A stretch of 37,872 bases of DNA, from positions 1 through 37,872 of the forward strand of contig MFCX01000007.1 of assembly GCA_001777055.1 (NCBI GenBank), given 5' to 3'. A program made the translations under genes and the position numbers. Below the pieces are notes generated by a model. The model worked only from the letters and a program-made list of their open reading frames with translations, did no database searches and had not been told where the DNA came from. The stretch comes from Candidatus Daviesbacteria bacterium RIFCSPHIGHO2_02_FULL_39_12. Its GTDB lineage: Bacteria > Patescibacteriota > Microgenomatia > Daviesbacterales > UBA10151. Below are positions 27,039-34,929 of the stretch, one piece after another (the stretch's first letter is position 1; every line of letters begins with the position of its first letter).

Positions 27039-28468
27039 AATCATTATCTTTGACAATTTTTGGTATCACCTCAAATCTGGCTCAAATTAAACTGATTCCC
27101 GCCTTGTACGATATGGCTGAAAAAGGCTTATTACCTGAAAATATAGAAATTTTGGGCAATGCCAGAACTCCCATGAGTAAAGACGAATTTGCCCATTATA
27201 TTGAAAATGTTTTACATAGTCCCAATATCCACCATACTCACCCCGTCAAACCTGAAATAGTAAAAAAGCTCCTTAGTAAGTTTCACTATATTTCCGGCCA
27301 TTTGGATGATCCTTCCTTTTATGCCGGGCTGGCTAAAATCTTACGCTTAAATCGCTCCGCAGACAAGATTTTTTATTTAGCCACTTACCCTGAACTTTAT
27401 CACCACATTTTTGAAAATCTGCAAAAAGTAGGCTTAAACAAACAAACTAAGGGCTTCGTACGGATGATGATCGAAAAGCCGGTCGGCAACGATTTAAAAT
27501 CAGCAAAAGAATTAAATCAGCTGCTTTTAACTTACTTTGAGGAAAACCAAATTTATAGACTGGATCACTATCTGGGCAAAGAGACGCTGCAAAATATTTT
27601 AACGTTCAGATTTTCCAATGGCATTTTTGAGCCTCTAATCAATAAAGACTATATCAATCATATTCAAATTACGGCAGCCGAGGATTTTGGTATTGGCGCC
27701 AGAGGGGGTTATTATGATCAGGTAGGAGCCTTGAAAGATGTAGGTCAAAACCACCAGTTGCAAATGCTGGCCTTTGCCACCATGGATGCGCCAAGCGAAT
27801 TTAGCAGCCGGGCGGTTACAGCCCAAAGAATTAAAATTCTGCAGGACCTAATACCTTTTCCAACAAAAGCCGTTTTTGGACAATATGAAGGCTATCATCA
27901 GGAAAAAAATGTAGATCCGAATTCTAATACGGATACCTTTTATGCTTTAAAAACTTATATACAAAATGACAGGTTTAAGGATGTGCCGATTTACATCAGG
28001 GCAGGCAAAAAATTGGCTCAAACCGTCACGGAAATTTCTATTATTTTCAAAAATCCCGCTAACAGGCTGCTTAAACATCTGGATTGCAGCGATGAACCCA
28101 ATGTTTTAATTTATAGAATACAACCAAACGAAGGCATTGTTTTAAAAATCTTAACTAAAATACCCTGGCATGAGAACAAATTGCAGCCGGAATATATGCA
28201 GTATTGCTACCGCGTTGATCCTCATAGCCACTATATACCTGATCCTTATGAAAGACTGATTGCCGATACCATTAGAGGCGATCAGACTTTTTTCAATGAT
28301 GCCAAAGAAGTAGAAGCTCAATGGGCTTTTACCGACCCTTTGGCAAGCACCCGCAAGAAGCCATACATTTATAAACCAGGCAGCTGGGGGCCAAAGGAAG
28401 CGGATGAGTTAATAGAAAAAGACGGCCGTGCCTGGCTTGAGCCCTCAATGGATTTCTGCCGAATTTAA
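27035..28468 (+). CDS. zwf: Glucose-6-phosphate 1-dehydrogenase
   Basis: 'MMIEKPVGNDLKSAKELN', 'IYRLDHYLGKETLQNILTFRFSNGIFEPL', 'EDFGIGARGGYYDQVGALKDVGQNHQLQMLA'. Confidence 0.93.
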   Translation: MKSLSLTIFGITSNLAQIKLIPALYDMAEKGLLPENIEILGNARTPMSKDEFAHYIENVLHSPNIHHTHPVKPEIVKKLLSKFHYISGHLDDPSFYAGLAKILRLNRSADKIFYLATYPELYHHIFENLQKVGLNKQTKGFVRMMIEKPVGNDLKSAKELNQLLLTYFEENQIYRLDHYLGKETLQNILTFRFSNGIFEPLINKDYINHIQITAAEDFGIGARGGYYDQVGALKDVGQNHQLQMLAFATMDAPSEFSSRAVTAQRIKILQDLIPFPTKAVFGQYEGYHQEKNVDPNSNTDTFYALKTYIQNDRFKDVPIYIRAGKKLAQTVTEISIIFKNPANRLLKHLDCSDEPNVLIYRIQPNEGIVLKILTKIPWHENKLQPEYMQYCYRVDPHSHYIPDPYERLIADTIRGDQTFFNDAKEVEAQWAFTDPLASTRKKPYIYKPGSWGPKEADELIEKDGRAWLEPSMDFCRI

Positions 28469-29427
28469 TTCTTTTTAACCGGATGACGGCCGAATTGCCA
28501 GCGCATAGCGGCCACTATTTTATTCCGAAAACCATTAGGAGAATCTTCTTTATCCTGATCTGAGTTATTCCTAACTTCCACTGAGGCCTCAATTACAGGT
28601 GTATGGATACCCATTTCTTTTGCCAGCTCTACTGTCCAGTGTCCTTCCGCCTTAGTTTTACCAGAACCGCCACCTGATCCAATAACAGAGGATATATTTA
28701 ATAAAGTTGGATCATTTTTCAACTCAGCCAATGTCCATCCGACTAATCGTGATTCGATAATAGAGCCTGTATTATAAATTCTGAAAACTTCTCTTAAATC
28801 ATAATTAAACGGAGAAAACTTAAGTATTGCTGCACCCTCGCCTATTGCCTCCATCATGCCGTATTCAATACCATTATGGATTGTTTTAGCAAAATGACCG
28901 GAGCCAACAGGACCTAAATATGCATAACCATTGAGCTGTGTTGCCGCCTTAAACACCTCTAAAACCCTTTCATAGTCTTCCTTGGCGCCGCCAATCATTA
29001 TACAAGCGCCATGCCTGGCTCCCTCAATCCCTCCGGAGGTGCCAACATCCATATAATGAATGTGTTTTTGAGAAAGCTTGTCAGCTCTTCTTAAAGTATC
29101 TTTATAAAGAGAATTGCCGCCATCGATCACTAAATCCCCGGGTGCTAGTTTTTCAACCAGTTGATCTAAAACATCATCAATGGCAGGACCGGCGCTCACC
29201 ATGAGCCAAACAGCTCTTGGGGACTCTAAACTTCCTACTAACCCGTCTAAACTTTCTACAATTTGCAGGTTTTCTGAACCACTGCTTAATCCCTTAGCTT
29301 CCTCTCCCATCTCTTCTCTAGGTTCCGGTGATCTATTCCAAGCCACCACTTCTATCCCCTGTTCAAGCAGCCTTAAAACCATATTTTTCCCCATTCTGCC
29401 TAAACCGATATAACCGATTTTCATTCT
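28465..29427 (-). CDS. gnd: 6-phosphogluconate dehydrogenase, decarboxylating (short YqeC/GntZ-like form)
   Basis: 'MKIGYIGLGRMGKNMVLRLLEQGIEVVAWNRS', 'VIDGGNSLYKDT', 'DVGTSGGIEGARHGACIMIGG', 'KTIHNGIEYGMMEAIGEG'. Exact start (ORF start 29439) uncertain. Confidence 0.93.
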   Translation of the reverse strand, partial: RMKIGYIGLGRMGKNMVLRLLEQGIEVVAWNRSPEPREEMGEEAKGLSSGSENLQIVESLDGLVGSLESPRAVWLMVSAGPAIDDVLDQLVEKLAPGDLVIDGGNSLYKDTLRRADKLSQKHIHYMDVGTSGGIEGARHGACIMIGGAKEDYERVLEVFKAATQLNGYAYLGPVGSGHFAKTIHNGIEYGMMEAIGEGAAILKFSPFNYDLREVFRIYNTGSIIESRLVGWTLAELKNDPTLLNISSVIGSGGGSGKTKAEGHWTVELAKEMGIHTPVIEASVEVRNNSDQDKEDSPNGFRNKIVAAMRWQFGRHPVKKN

Positions 29428-29493
29428 GTCTATAACCATAACAAAAATGGATATGTTTTTAAAGAGTAAGGAGATTATGTATAATCAAAGCGC

Positions 29494-30381
29494 ATGGTTA
29501 AATTAATTGTTTTGGATGTTGATGGGGTAATTGTGGGAAACAAAAAAGGAATTAATTTTCCTTATCCTAACAAAAGTGTTATTTCGACACTACAAAAAGT
29601 GCACCTTGCTGGTATTCCCATTGTACTTTGCTCAGGTAAATACCATAGTGCAATAGATCCCATAATTTCAAAAGCCCAGCTACAAAATCCTCATATTACA
29701 GATTCAGGCTCACTTATTCTAAACCCAATAACCAGTAAGATTATTAGAGAATTCAATATCAACAAGAAGTCTGTTGCAGCCATCCTGAAAACCTGCCTGC
29801 AAAACAATATATATCTGGAAGTTTATACAGCTGATAATTATTTTATTCAAAAAGATCAGATGAGTGAAATTACGCCGCGGCGTACGTTAGTCTTACAAAA
29901 TGATCCTGAAGTTGTTAATTCATTAGCTGAAGAAATAAAACATCATCGAGTAATTAAAATGTTGCCGGTCGCAGTAGACGAGCAAGATAGACAAAGAATA
30001 GAATCTGTTCTTTTACAGCATAGCAACAAGGTAAAATTCCTTTGGTCACAGCATCCGTTTACCATGCCTTTCCAATACTGTCTGATTACAGCAAAAAACG
30101 TATCTAAAGCCAATTCCCTTAAGGTGGTTGCAGACACATTAGGAATTACTCTAGAAAATACCTTAGGCGTAGGAGATACAATGGGAGACTGGGAATTTAT
30201 GGATCTTTGCGAGTATGTAGCTACCATGTTAAATGCGCCTGATGAATTAAAGGAAAAAGTAAAATCAAAAGGAAAAGGAAAATACCTAATTGCTCCCTCA
30301 GTTGATGATAACGGCATCCTAAAAATTCTTGATTATTTCCTTAAACCCCTAAGGGGACGCCTTATGAGGCTAAGCTCTTGA
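29494..30381 (+). CDS. HAD-superfamily (Cof-like) phosphatase
   Basis: 'LIVLDVDGVIVGNKKG', 'IVLCSGKYHSAIDPII', 'LGVGDTMGDWEFMDLCEYVATMLNAPDELK'. Confidence 0.88.
   Translation: MVKLIVLDVDGVIVGNKKGINFPYPNKSVISTLQKVHLAGIPIVLCSGKYHSAIDPIISKAQLQNPHITDSGSLILNPITSKIIREFNINKKSVAAILKTCLQNNIYLEVYTADNYFIQKDQMSEITPRRTLVLQNDPEVVNSLAEEIKHHRVIKMLPVAVDEQDRQRIESVLLQHSNKVKFLWSQHPFTMPFQYCLITAKNVSKANSLKVVADTLGITLENTLGVGDTMGDWEFMDLCEYVATMLNAPDELKEKVKSKGKGKYLIAPSVDDNGILKILDYFLKPLRGRLMRLSS
30350..30366 (+). repeat. 17-nt direct repeat copy 1 (TAAGGGGACGCCTTATG) flanking the RAYT gene
   Basis: Exact match with 31116..31132. Confidence 0.9.
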
Positions 30382-30413
30382 CATCAGTTATAGTTTAGTT
30401 GGAAACTATAAGT

Positions 30414-31118
30414 ATGCCTTCTAGAAATTCTCTTAAAATATATGCAGATGGAAGTTATTACCATATCTATAATAGGGGTGTCGAAAAAAGAATAATATTT
30501 ACAGATAGCCAAGACTACAATGTATTCCTTAATTATGTCGCGGAGTATCTTTTGCCAAAAGATGAGGATAAATTAAAAGATCAACTATCAAACCCCGATT
30601 TAACTTACAGGGACAAAGATAAGATTATTAGGTTATTACGGATGAATAACTTTTATAAAGAAATCACCCTAATAGCCTTTTGCCTTATGCCAAATCATTT
30701 TCATTTACTTATAAAACAGAAAACTGCTGGGTTAATCGATAAATTTATGAACTCATTAGGTACAAGATATACTATGTATTTTAACAAGAAGCATAAAAGA
30801 GTTGGACCTTTATATCAAGATGTTTATAAAGCTGTAATGATTAAATCGGATGAACAATTACTTCACTTGACAAGCTATATTCACAGAAACCCTATCTTAA
30901 AAAGATTACTGCAAGAAGATGTATTACGTGTTTGTTTATCACAACCCTCTTCTCTTTCAGAGTACTTGGGCAATTCACAATTTAGTTGGGTTCATCCCGA
31001 GGAAATCCTAGCTTATTTCTCAAAAACTAACCCTTATCTATCTTATGAGGTTTTTGTGAAACAAGAAGAAAATTTTTTGCTAATTCAAGACAAAGCTATA
31101 GACTTTCTAGCCTTGTAA
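30414..31118 (+). mobile_element. REP-associated tyrosine transposase (RAYT; Y1 transposase/IS200-like)
   Basis: ORF 30399..31118; 'YYHIYNRGVEKRIIFTDSQDYNVFL', 'IAFCLMPNHFHLLIKQK' (HxH = HFH), 'YTMYFNKKHKRVGPLYQDVYKAV', 'SYIHRNPI'. Confidence 0.92.
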
Positions 31119-31132
31119 GGGGACGCCTTATG
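31116..31132 (+). repeat. 17-nt direct repeat copy 2 (TAAGGGGACGCCTTATG)
   Basis: Exact match with 30350..30366; overlaps the RAYT stop codon. Confidence 0.9.
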
Positions 31133-31171
31133 TACTTATGTACCTAAGTCTGATTTGGTCTAACTTGGTTA

Positions 31172-31188
31172 GTCGAGTCTGACTCGAC
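31172..31188. repeat. Perfect 17-nt palindrome GTCGAGTC-T-GACTCGAC downstream of RAYT
   Basis: 8-bp arms around one central nucleotide; adjacent hairpin CTAAC-TTG-GTTAG. Confidence 0.75.
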
Positions 31189-31212
31189 ACCTTAGAAGTG
31201 GGAAGCTAAAAT

Positions 31213-31680
31213 TTATGAATTTTCTAATTCAGTATAAACTACTAACCTGTTAGTATAATTTTTACTTCCTGCATCCCAAGTTCCAAAGCAGGTAATTAAA
31301 TTCAGTCTTGGCTTATCATTAACAGCAAAGATTTCTTCTAAGGGAGCCTGGTCAACAGGATAGGAAACCGATTTTTCTACTTTAAATATGTAATTCTTGC
31401 CATTTTTATCCGTTACAATCACTTCATCACCTTTTGTAAGCTGGCTCAAATAATAAAATACGGCAGGTGCGCCGTTTACAGTATCAAAATGGCCGGCTAT
31501 AACAGCGCTCCCCTTTTCTCCTGCTTTATAACCTAAATTGTACCAGCCAACATTTTCTACCAGCTTCGGCACATCCATTTTTCCGCCGGCATCCTCCCCA
31601 ACTGGTTCCACAACTGCTCTAATATTTAATTTAGGAATGACTAAAATATCAGGTAGGTTCTGCCACCACCGGCTTAGCAA
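31213..31680 (-). CDS. Class F-like sortase (catalytic domain); probable frameshift separates it from its signal peptide
   Basis: 'PDILVIPKLNIRAVVEPVG', 'GSAVIAGHFDT', 'LNLITCFGTWD', 'NRLVVYTEL'. Confidence 0.85.
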   Translation of the reverse strand: MLSRWWQNLPDILVIPKLNIRAVVEPVGEDAGGKMDVPKLVENVGWYNLGYKAGEKGSAVIAGHFDTVNGAPAVFYYLSQLTKGDEVIVTDKNGKNYIFKVEKSVSYPVDQAPLEEIFAVNDKPRLNLITCFGTWDAGSKNYTNRLVVYTELENS

Positions 31681-31867
31681 TACTTAGAGTAGGAGAAACC
31701 TGAGGAAGGTTTTGTTCTGTAGCATTTGGGGGAAAATTAAGCTTTGTTTCTCCCTGGGCAAAAACTATCCCCAGTAAACCCCCTATCAACAAAAGGGTTA
31801 AATAGAATGAATGTTGGGTAAGAGACGGGTGATAAAGTTTGGAAAAAGTGGTAATGTAATTCTCAGA

Positions 31868-32686
31868 ATGTATCTTGTATTTGATATTGGCGGAACAAAA
31901 ACCAGAATAGGCATATCTTCAGACGGTCAGGCCCTAATCGAAACTAAAATAGTTCCCACTCCGGCAGATTTCGAAACAGGCATTCAAACAATTAAACAAG
32001 TAGCAGATGATCTATCGCACGGACAGACAATAAAGAAGATTACAGGAGGTATTGCCGGTCCACTTAACCAAGATAAATCAATGTTAATTAAAAGTCCTCA
32101 TATTTCAAGCTGGATTGGTAAACCATTAAAAGAAAGGTTAGAAAATATTTTTAATGCCACAACTTTTTTGGAAAACGATGCAATTTTGGCGGGTTTAGGG
32201 GAGGCTTGCTTTGGAGTTGGGAAAAATTACAAAATTGTAGCGTATCTAACTATCAGTACGGGTGTGGGTGGAGCAAAAATTGTAGAAGGTAAGGTTGATC
32301 AAAATACTCAGGGATTTGAACCTGGCCATCAAATTATCAAGCCTGATGGGATACCCTGCAAATGCGGTGGTATTGGCCACCTGGAAACTTTAGTAGGAGG
32401 ATCGTATATTCAACAAAGGTACGGATTAAAGGCGGAAGAAATAACCGATCCGGCTGTTTGGGATGAGATTGTAAAATTTTTAGCCATTGGGCTACATAAC
32501 ACTATAGTGCATTGGTCCCCGGAAGTTGTAATTTTAGGCGGCAGTGTTTCTCAAAGTATCCCATTAGATAAATTACTGGAAGATTTAACGGTTCTCTCCA
32601 CTATATTTCCCCGTTTGCCAAAAGTATCTAAAGGCAGCTTGGGAGATCAAGCCGGCCTCTTGGGAGCACTTAAACTTCTCAGATAA
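31868..32686 (+). CDS. ROK family sugar kinase/protein
   Basis: 'MYLVFDIGGTKTRIGIS', 'TGGIAGPLN', 'STGVGGAKIVEGK', 'EPGHQIIKPDGIPCKCGGIGHLETLVGG' (ROK zinc motif); ORF-track start 31811 is probably too early. Confidence 0.93.
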   Translation: MYLVFDIGGTKTRIGISSDGQALIETKIVPTPADFETGIQTIKQVADDLSHGQTIKKITGGIAGPLNQDKSMLIKSPHISSWIGKPLKERLENIFNATTFLENDAILAGLGEACFGVGKNYKIVAYLTISTGVGGAKIVEGKVDQNTQGFEPGHQIIKPDGIPCKCGGIGHLETLVGGSYIQQRYGLKAEEITDPAVWDEIVKFLAIGLHNTIVHWSPEVVILGGSVSQSIPLDKLLEDLTVLSTIFPRLPKVSKGSLGDQAGLLGALKLLR

Positions 32687-32754
32687 TCTGAAAAATATTC
32701 TTCATCATACATCATGCCCGTATCCATACCCATGGCGCTTTTTCTGCCTCGCAT
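32647..32754 (-). CDS. Candidate 35-aa microprotein antisense to ROK 3' end
   Basis: MRGRKSAMGMDTGMMYDEEYFSDYLRSLSAPKRPA*, preceded by AGAGGGGGTGA SD-like sequence about 7 nt before ATG. Confidence 0.3.
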   Translation of the reverse strand: MRGRKSAMGMDTGMMYDEEYFSDYLRSLSAPKRPA

Positions 32755-32853
32755 TTAATTCACCCCCTCTGTGAAGGCTTATAATAGCTTTTGGAATTAA
32801 TAATCGTGAATAGGTGGTAAGAAGTACGTTAGAGTGCTAAAATTGGCAGTAGA

Positions 32854-32926
32854 GCCCCTGTAGCTCAGCAGATAGAGCATTTCGCTTCGGACGAAAGGGT
32901 CGAGGGTGCAAATCCTTCCAGGGGCA
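32854..32926 (+). tRNA. tRNA-Arg (anticodon TCG)
   Basis: Acceptor GCCCCTG/CAGGGGC, D-stem GCTC/GAGC, anticodon arm TTTCG-CTTCGGA-CGAAA, T-arm GAGGG-TGCAAAT-CCTTC. Confidence 0.92.
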
Positions 32927-32961
32927 CAAACTATCAAATAGGGAATTAGGAGATATCGGAG

Positions 32962-33591
32962 TTAAATAGCGCCCTTGTTTGGATTTTCTGCGCGGATCTC
33001 TTTTGATAATACCTTACCCTCTCTGTCTATTTTATAGACATGCGCCTCCCCTATCCCAAACTCGAGATCAACCAACTCTTCATTAGATAAAGCATCAAGG
33101 TATTTTTCCAAAGCCCTTAAGGAATTTCCATGCGCCACTACTAATATATTTTTACCTTGCTTTAGATCCGCAAATATGCATTTTTGATAAAAAGGGACGA
33201 CCCGATCATAAACCATCTTCATTGTTTCCCCTTCCGGGATAGGATGATCCCAGCTTCGTCTAATCTTAACCCATTCCTGCTCTCCTACCTGCTCCTTAAC
33301 CTGCCATTTATCTTTGCCGTTGTAGATTCCATAGTCCCTCTCATCTAAAGCCTTAGTAAAAATCTCAGGGAGATGAAACCCTAAGACTGATTTGATCTCA
33401 TCATAGGTCTGCTTTGCCCGCTTTAAGGAAGATATATAAACTGTATCGAATGGGATATCTTTAAGTTTATGGGCAGTTTCTCTTGCTTCTTTGACACCAT
33501 CCTCATTTAAGGATACATCAGTCCAGCCTGTCCATAAGCCAAGTTTATTCCACTCGGATTTACCATGACGCACCAATACTAAGTAAGCCAT
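32962..33591 (-). CDS. gpmA: 2,3-bisphosphoglycerate-dependent phosphoglycerate mutase
   Basis: '[29 protein letters not shown]', '[19 protein letters not shown]', '[13 protein letters not shown]'. Confidence 0.92.
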   Translation of the reverse strand: MAYLVLVRHGKSEWNKLGLWTGWTDVSLNEDGVKEARETAHKLKDIPFDTVYISSLKRAKQTYDEIKSVLGFHLPEIFTKALDERDYGIYNGKDKWQVKEQVGEQEWVKIRRSWDHPIPEGETMKMVYDRVVPFYQKCIFADLKQGKNILVVAHGNSLRALEKYLDALSNEELVDLEFGIGEAHVYKIDREGKVLSKEIRAENPNKGAI

Positions 33592-34874
33592 CCAAAAATC
33601 CTTTTTCCTGCATACTTTGCCTTGTCACCCAAAAATTCTTCTATCCTCAGCAGCTCATTGTATTTGGCAATCCTGTCTGTTCTAGATAGTGATCCGGTTT
33701 TTATCTGTCCGGATGATAAACCTACAGCCAGATGAGCTATAGTTGTATCTTCAGTTTCTCCGGACCTGTGGGATGCTATAGTATTCCAACCGCTATCCTG
33801 TGCAATTTTTACTGTGTGAATAGTCTCAGACAGGGTTCCAATCTGGTTTGGTTTTATAAGTATGGCATTAGCGCTTTTTTGATCTATAGCTTTTTTTAAT
33901 AACTCAGGATTTGTTACTAAAAGATCATCTCCAACAAGCTGCACTTTTTGTCCTAAGCTCTCTGTCAGTTTACCCCACCCCACCCAATTATCCTCCGATA
34001 ATCCATCTTCTATAGAAGCAATTGGATAAGCCGCTACTAGTTGCTCCAGGTACTCAATCATCTCATCGGAAGATAAGCTTTTGTTTTCCGTTTGAAGTAT
34101 GTATTTGCCATCTTTATACAATTCGCTTGCTGCGATATCGAGTCCTAACACAAAATCTGACCCTATGTTATATTTTGCTCGTTTTATTGCTTCCAGTATT
34201 AAATCTAAGGCCTCTTTATTACCTGCTCTTACATCTGGCGCATAGCCCCCTTCATCACCGACTGTTGTGCCATATCCTTTCTCTTTTAAAACCTTACCTA
34301 AAAGTTGAAATACCTCGGAACCCATTCTGACAGCTTCAGAAAAACTTACCGCACCTATGGGTATGATCATAAACTCCTGGATATCTGTTGAATTCTGCGC
34401 ATGCTTACCACCATTTATTACATTCATCAAAGGTGTAGGTAGGATAAAAGATTTTGTGTTTCCGGCAATTTGAGCAATATGCTCAAAAAGCTGCATTTTT
34501 TGATTGATTGCCGCAGCTTTTGCACATGCCAAGGATACTGCCAACATAGCATTTACCCCAAGTTTTGATTTATTCTCCGTACCATCTAATTTTAATAACG
34601 TTTTATCCACCCGGTCCTGCTCCAACGGTTCTATTCCTACCAAATTACTACTTATTAGATTATTAATATTTTCAACAGCTTTTAACACTCCTTTGCCTTG
34701 AAACTTACTGGAATCGGCATCTCTTAACTCGAAAGCCTCATAGGCGCCTGTGGATGCGCCGGAGGGAACAGAAGCCCTACCTAAAATACCTCCTTCTAAA
34801 ATCACATCAGCTTCTACAGTCGGATTTCCTCTGGAATCTAGTATCTGTCTGCCTTTAATTTGTACAATCCTCAT
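33579..34874 (-). CDS. eno: Enolase
   Basis: '[17 protein letters not shown]', '[19 protein letters not shown]', '[11 protein letters not shown]', '[14 protein letters not shown]', '[18 protein letters not shown]'; gpmA start overlaps the eno 3' end. Confidence 0.96.
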   Translation of the reverse strand: MRIVQIKGRQILDSRGNPTVEADVILEGGILGRASVPSGASTGAYEAFELRDADSSKFQGKGVLKAVENINNLISSNLVGIEPLEQDRVDKTLLKLDGTENKSKLGVNAMLAVSLACAKAAAINQKMQLFEHIAQIAGNTKSFILPTPLMNVINGGKHAQNSTDIQEFMIIPIGAVSFSEAVRMGSEVFQLLGKVLKEKGYGTTVGDEGGYAPDVRAGNKEALDLILEAIKRAKYNIGSDFVLGLDIAASELYKDGKYILQTENKSLSSDEMIEYLEQLVAAYPIASIEDGLSEDNWVGWGKLTESLGQKVQLVGDDLLVTNPELLKKAIDQKSANAILIKPNQIGTLSETIHTVKIAQDSGWNTIASHRSGETEDTTIAHLAVGLSSGQIKTGSLSRTDRIAKYNELLRIEEFLGDKAKYAGKRIFGWLT

Positions 34875-34929
34875 TGATTTTAAATATACCACCACTACAC
34901 ACCGGTTGCTATTATGCTACTATGAATAT

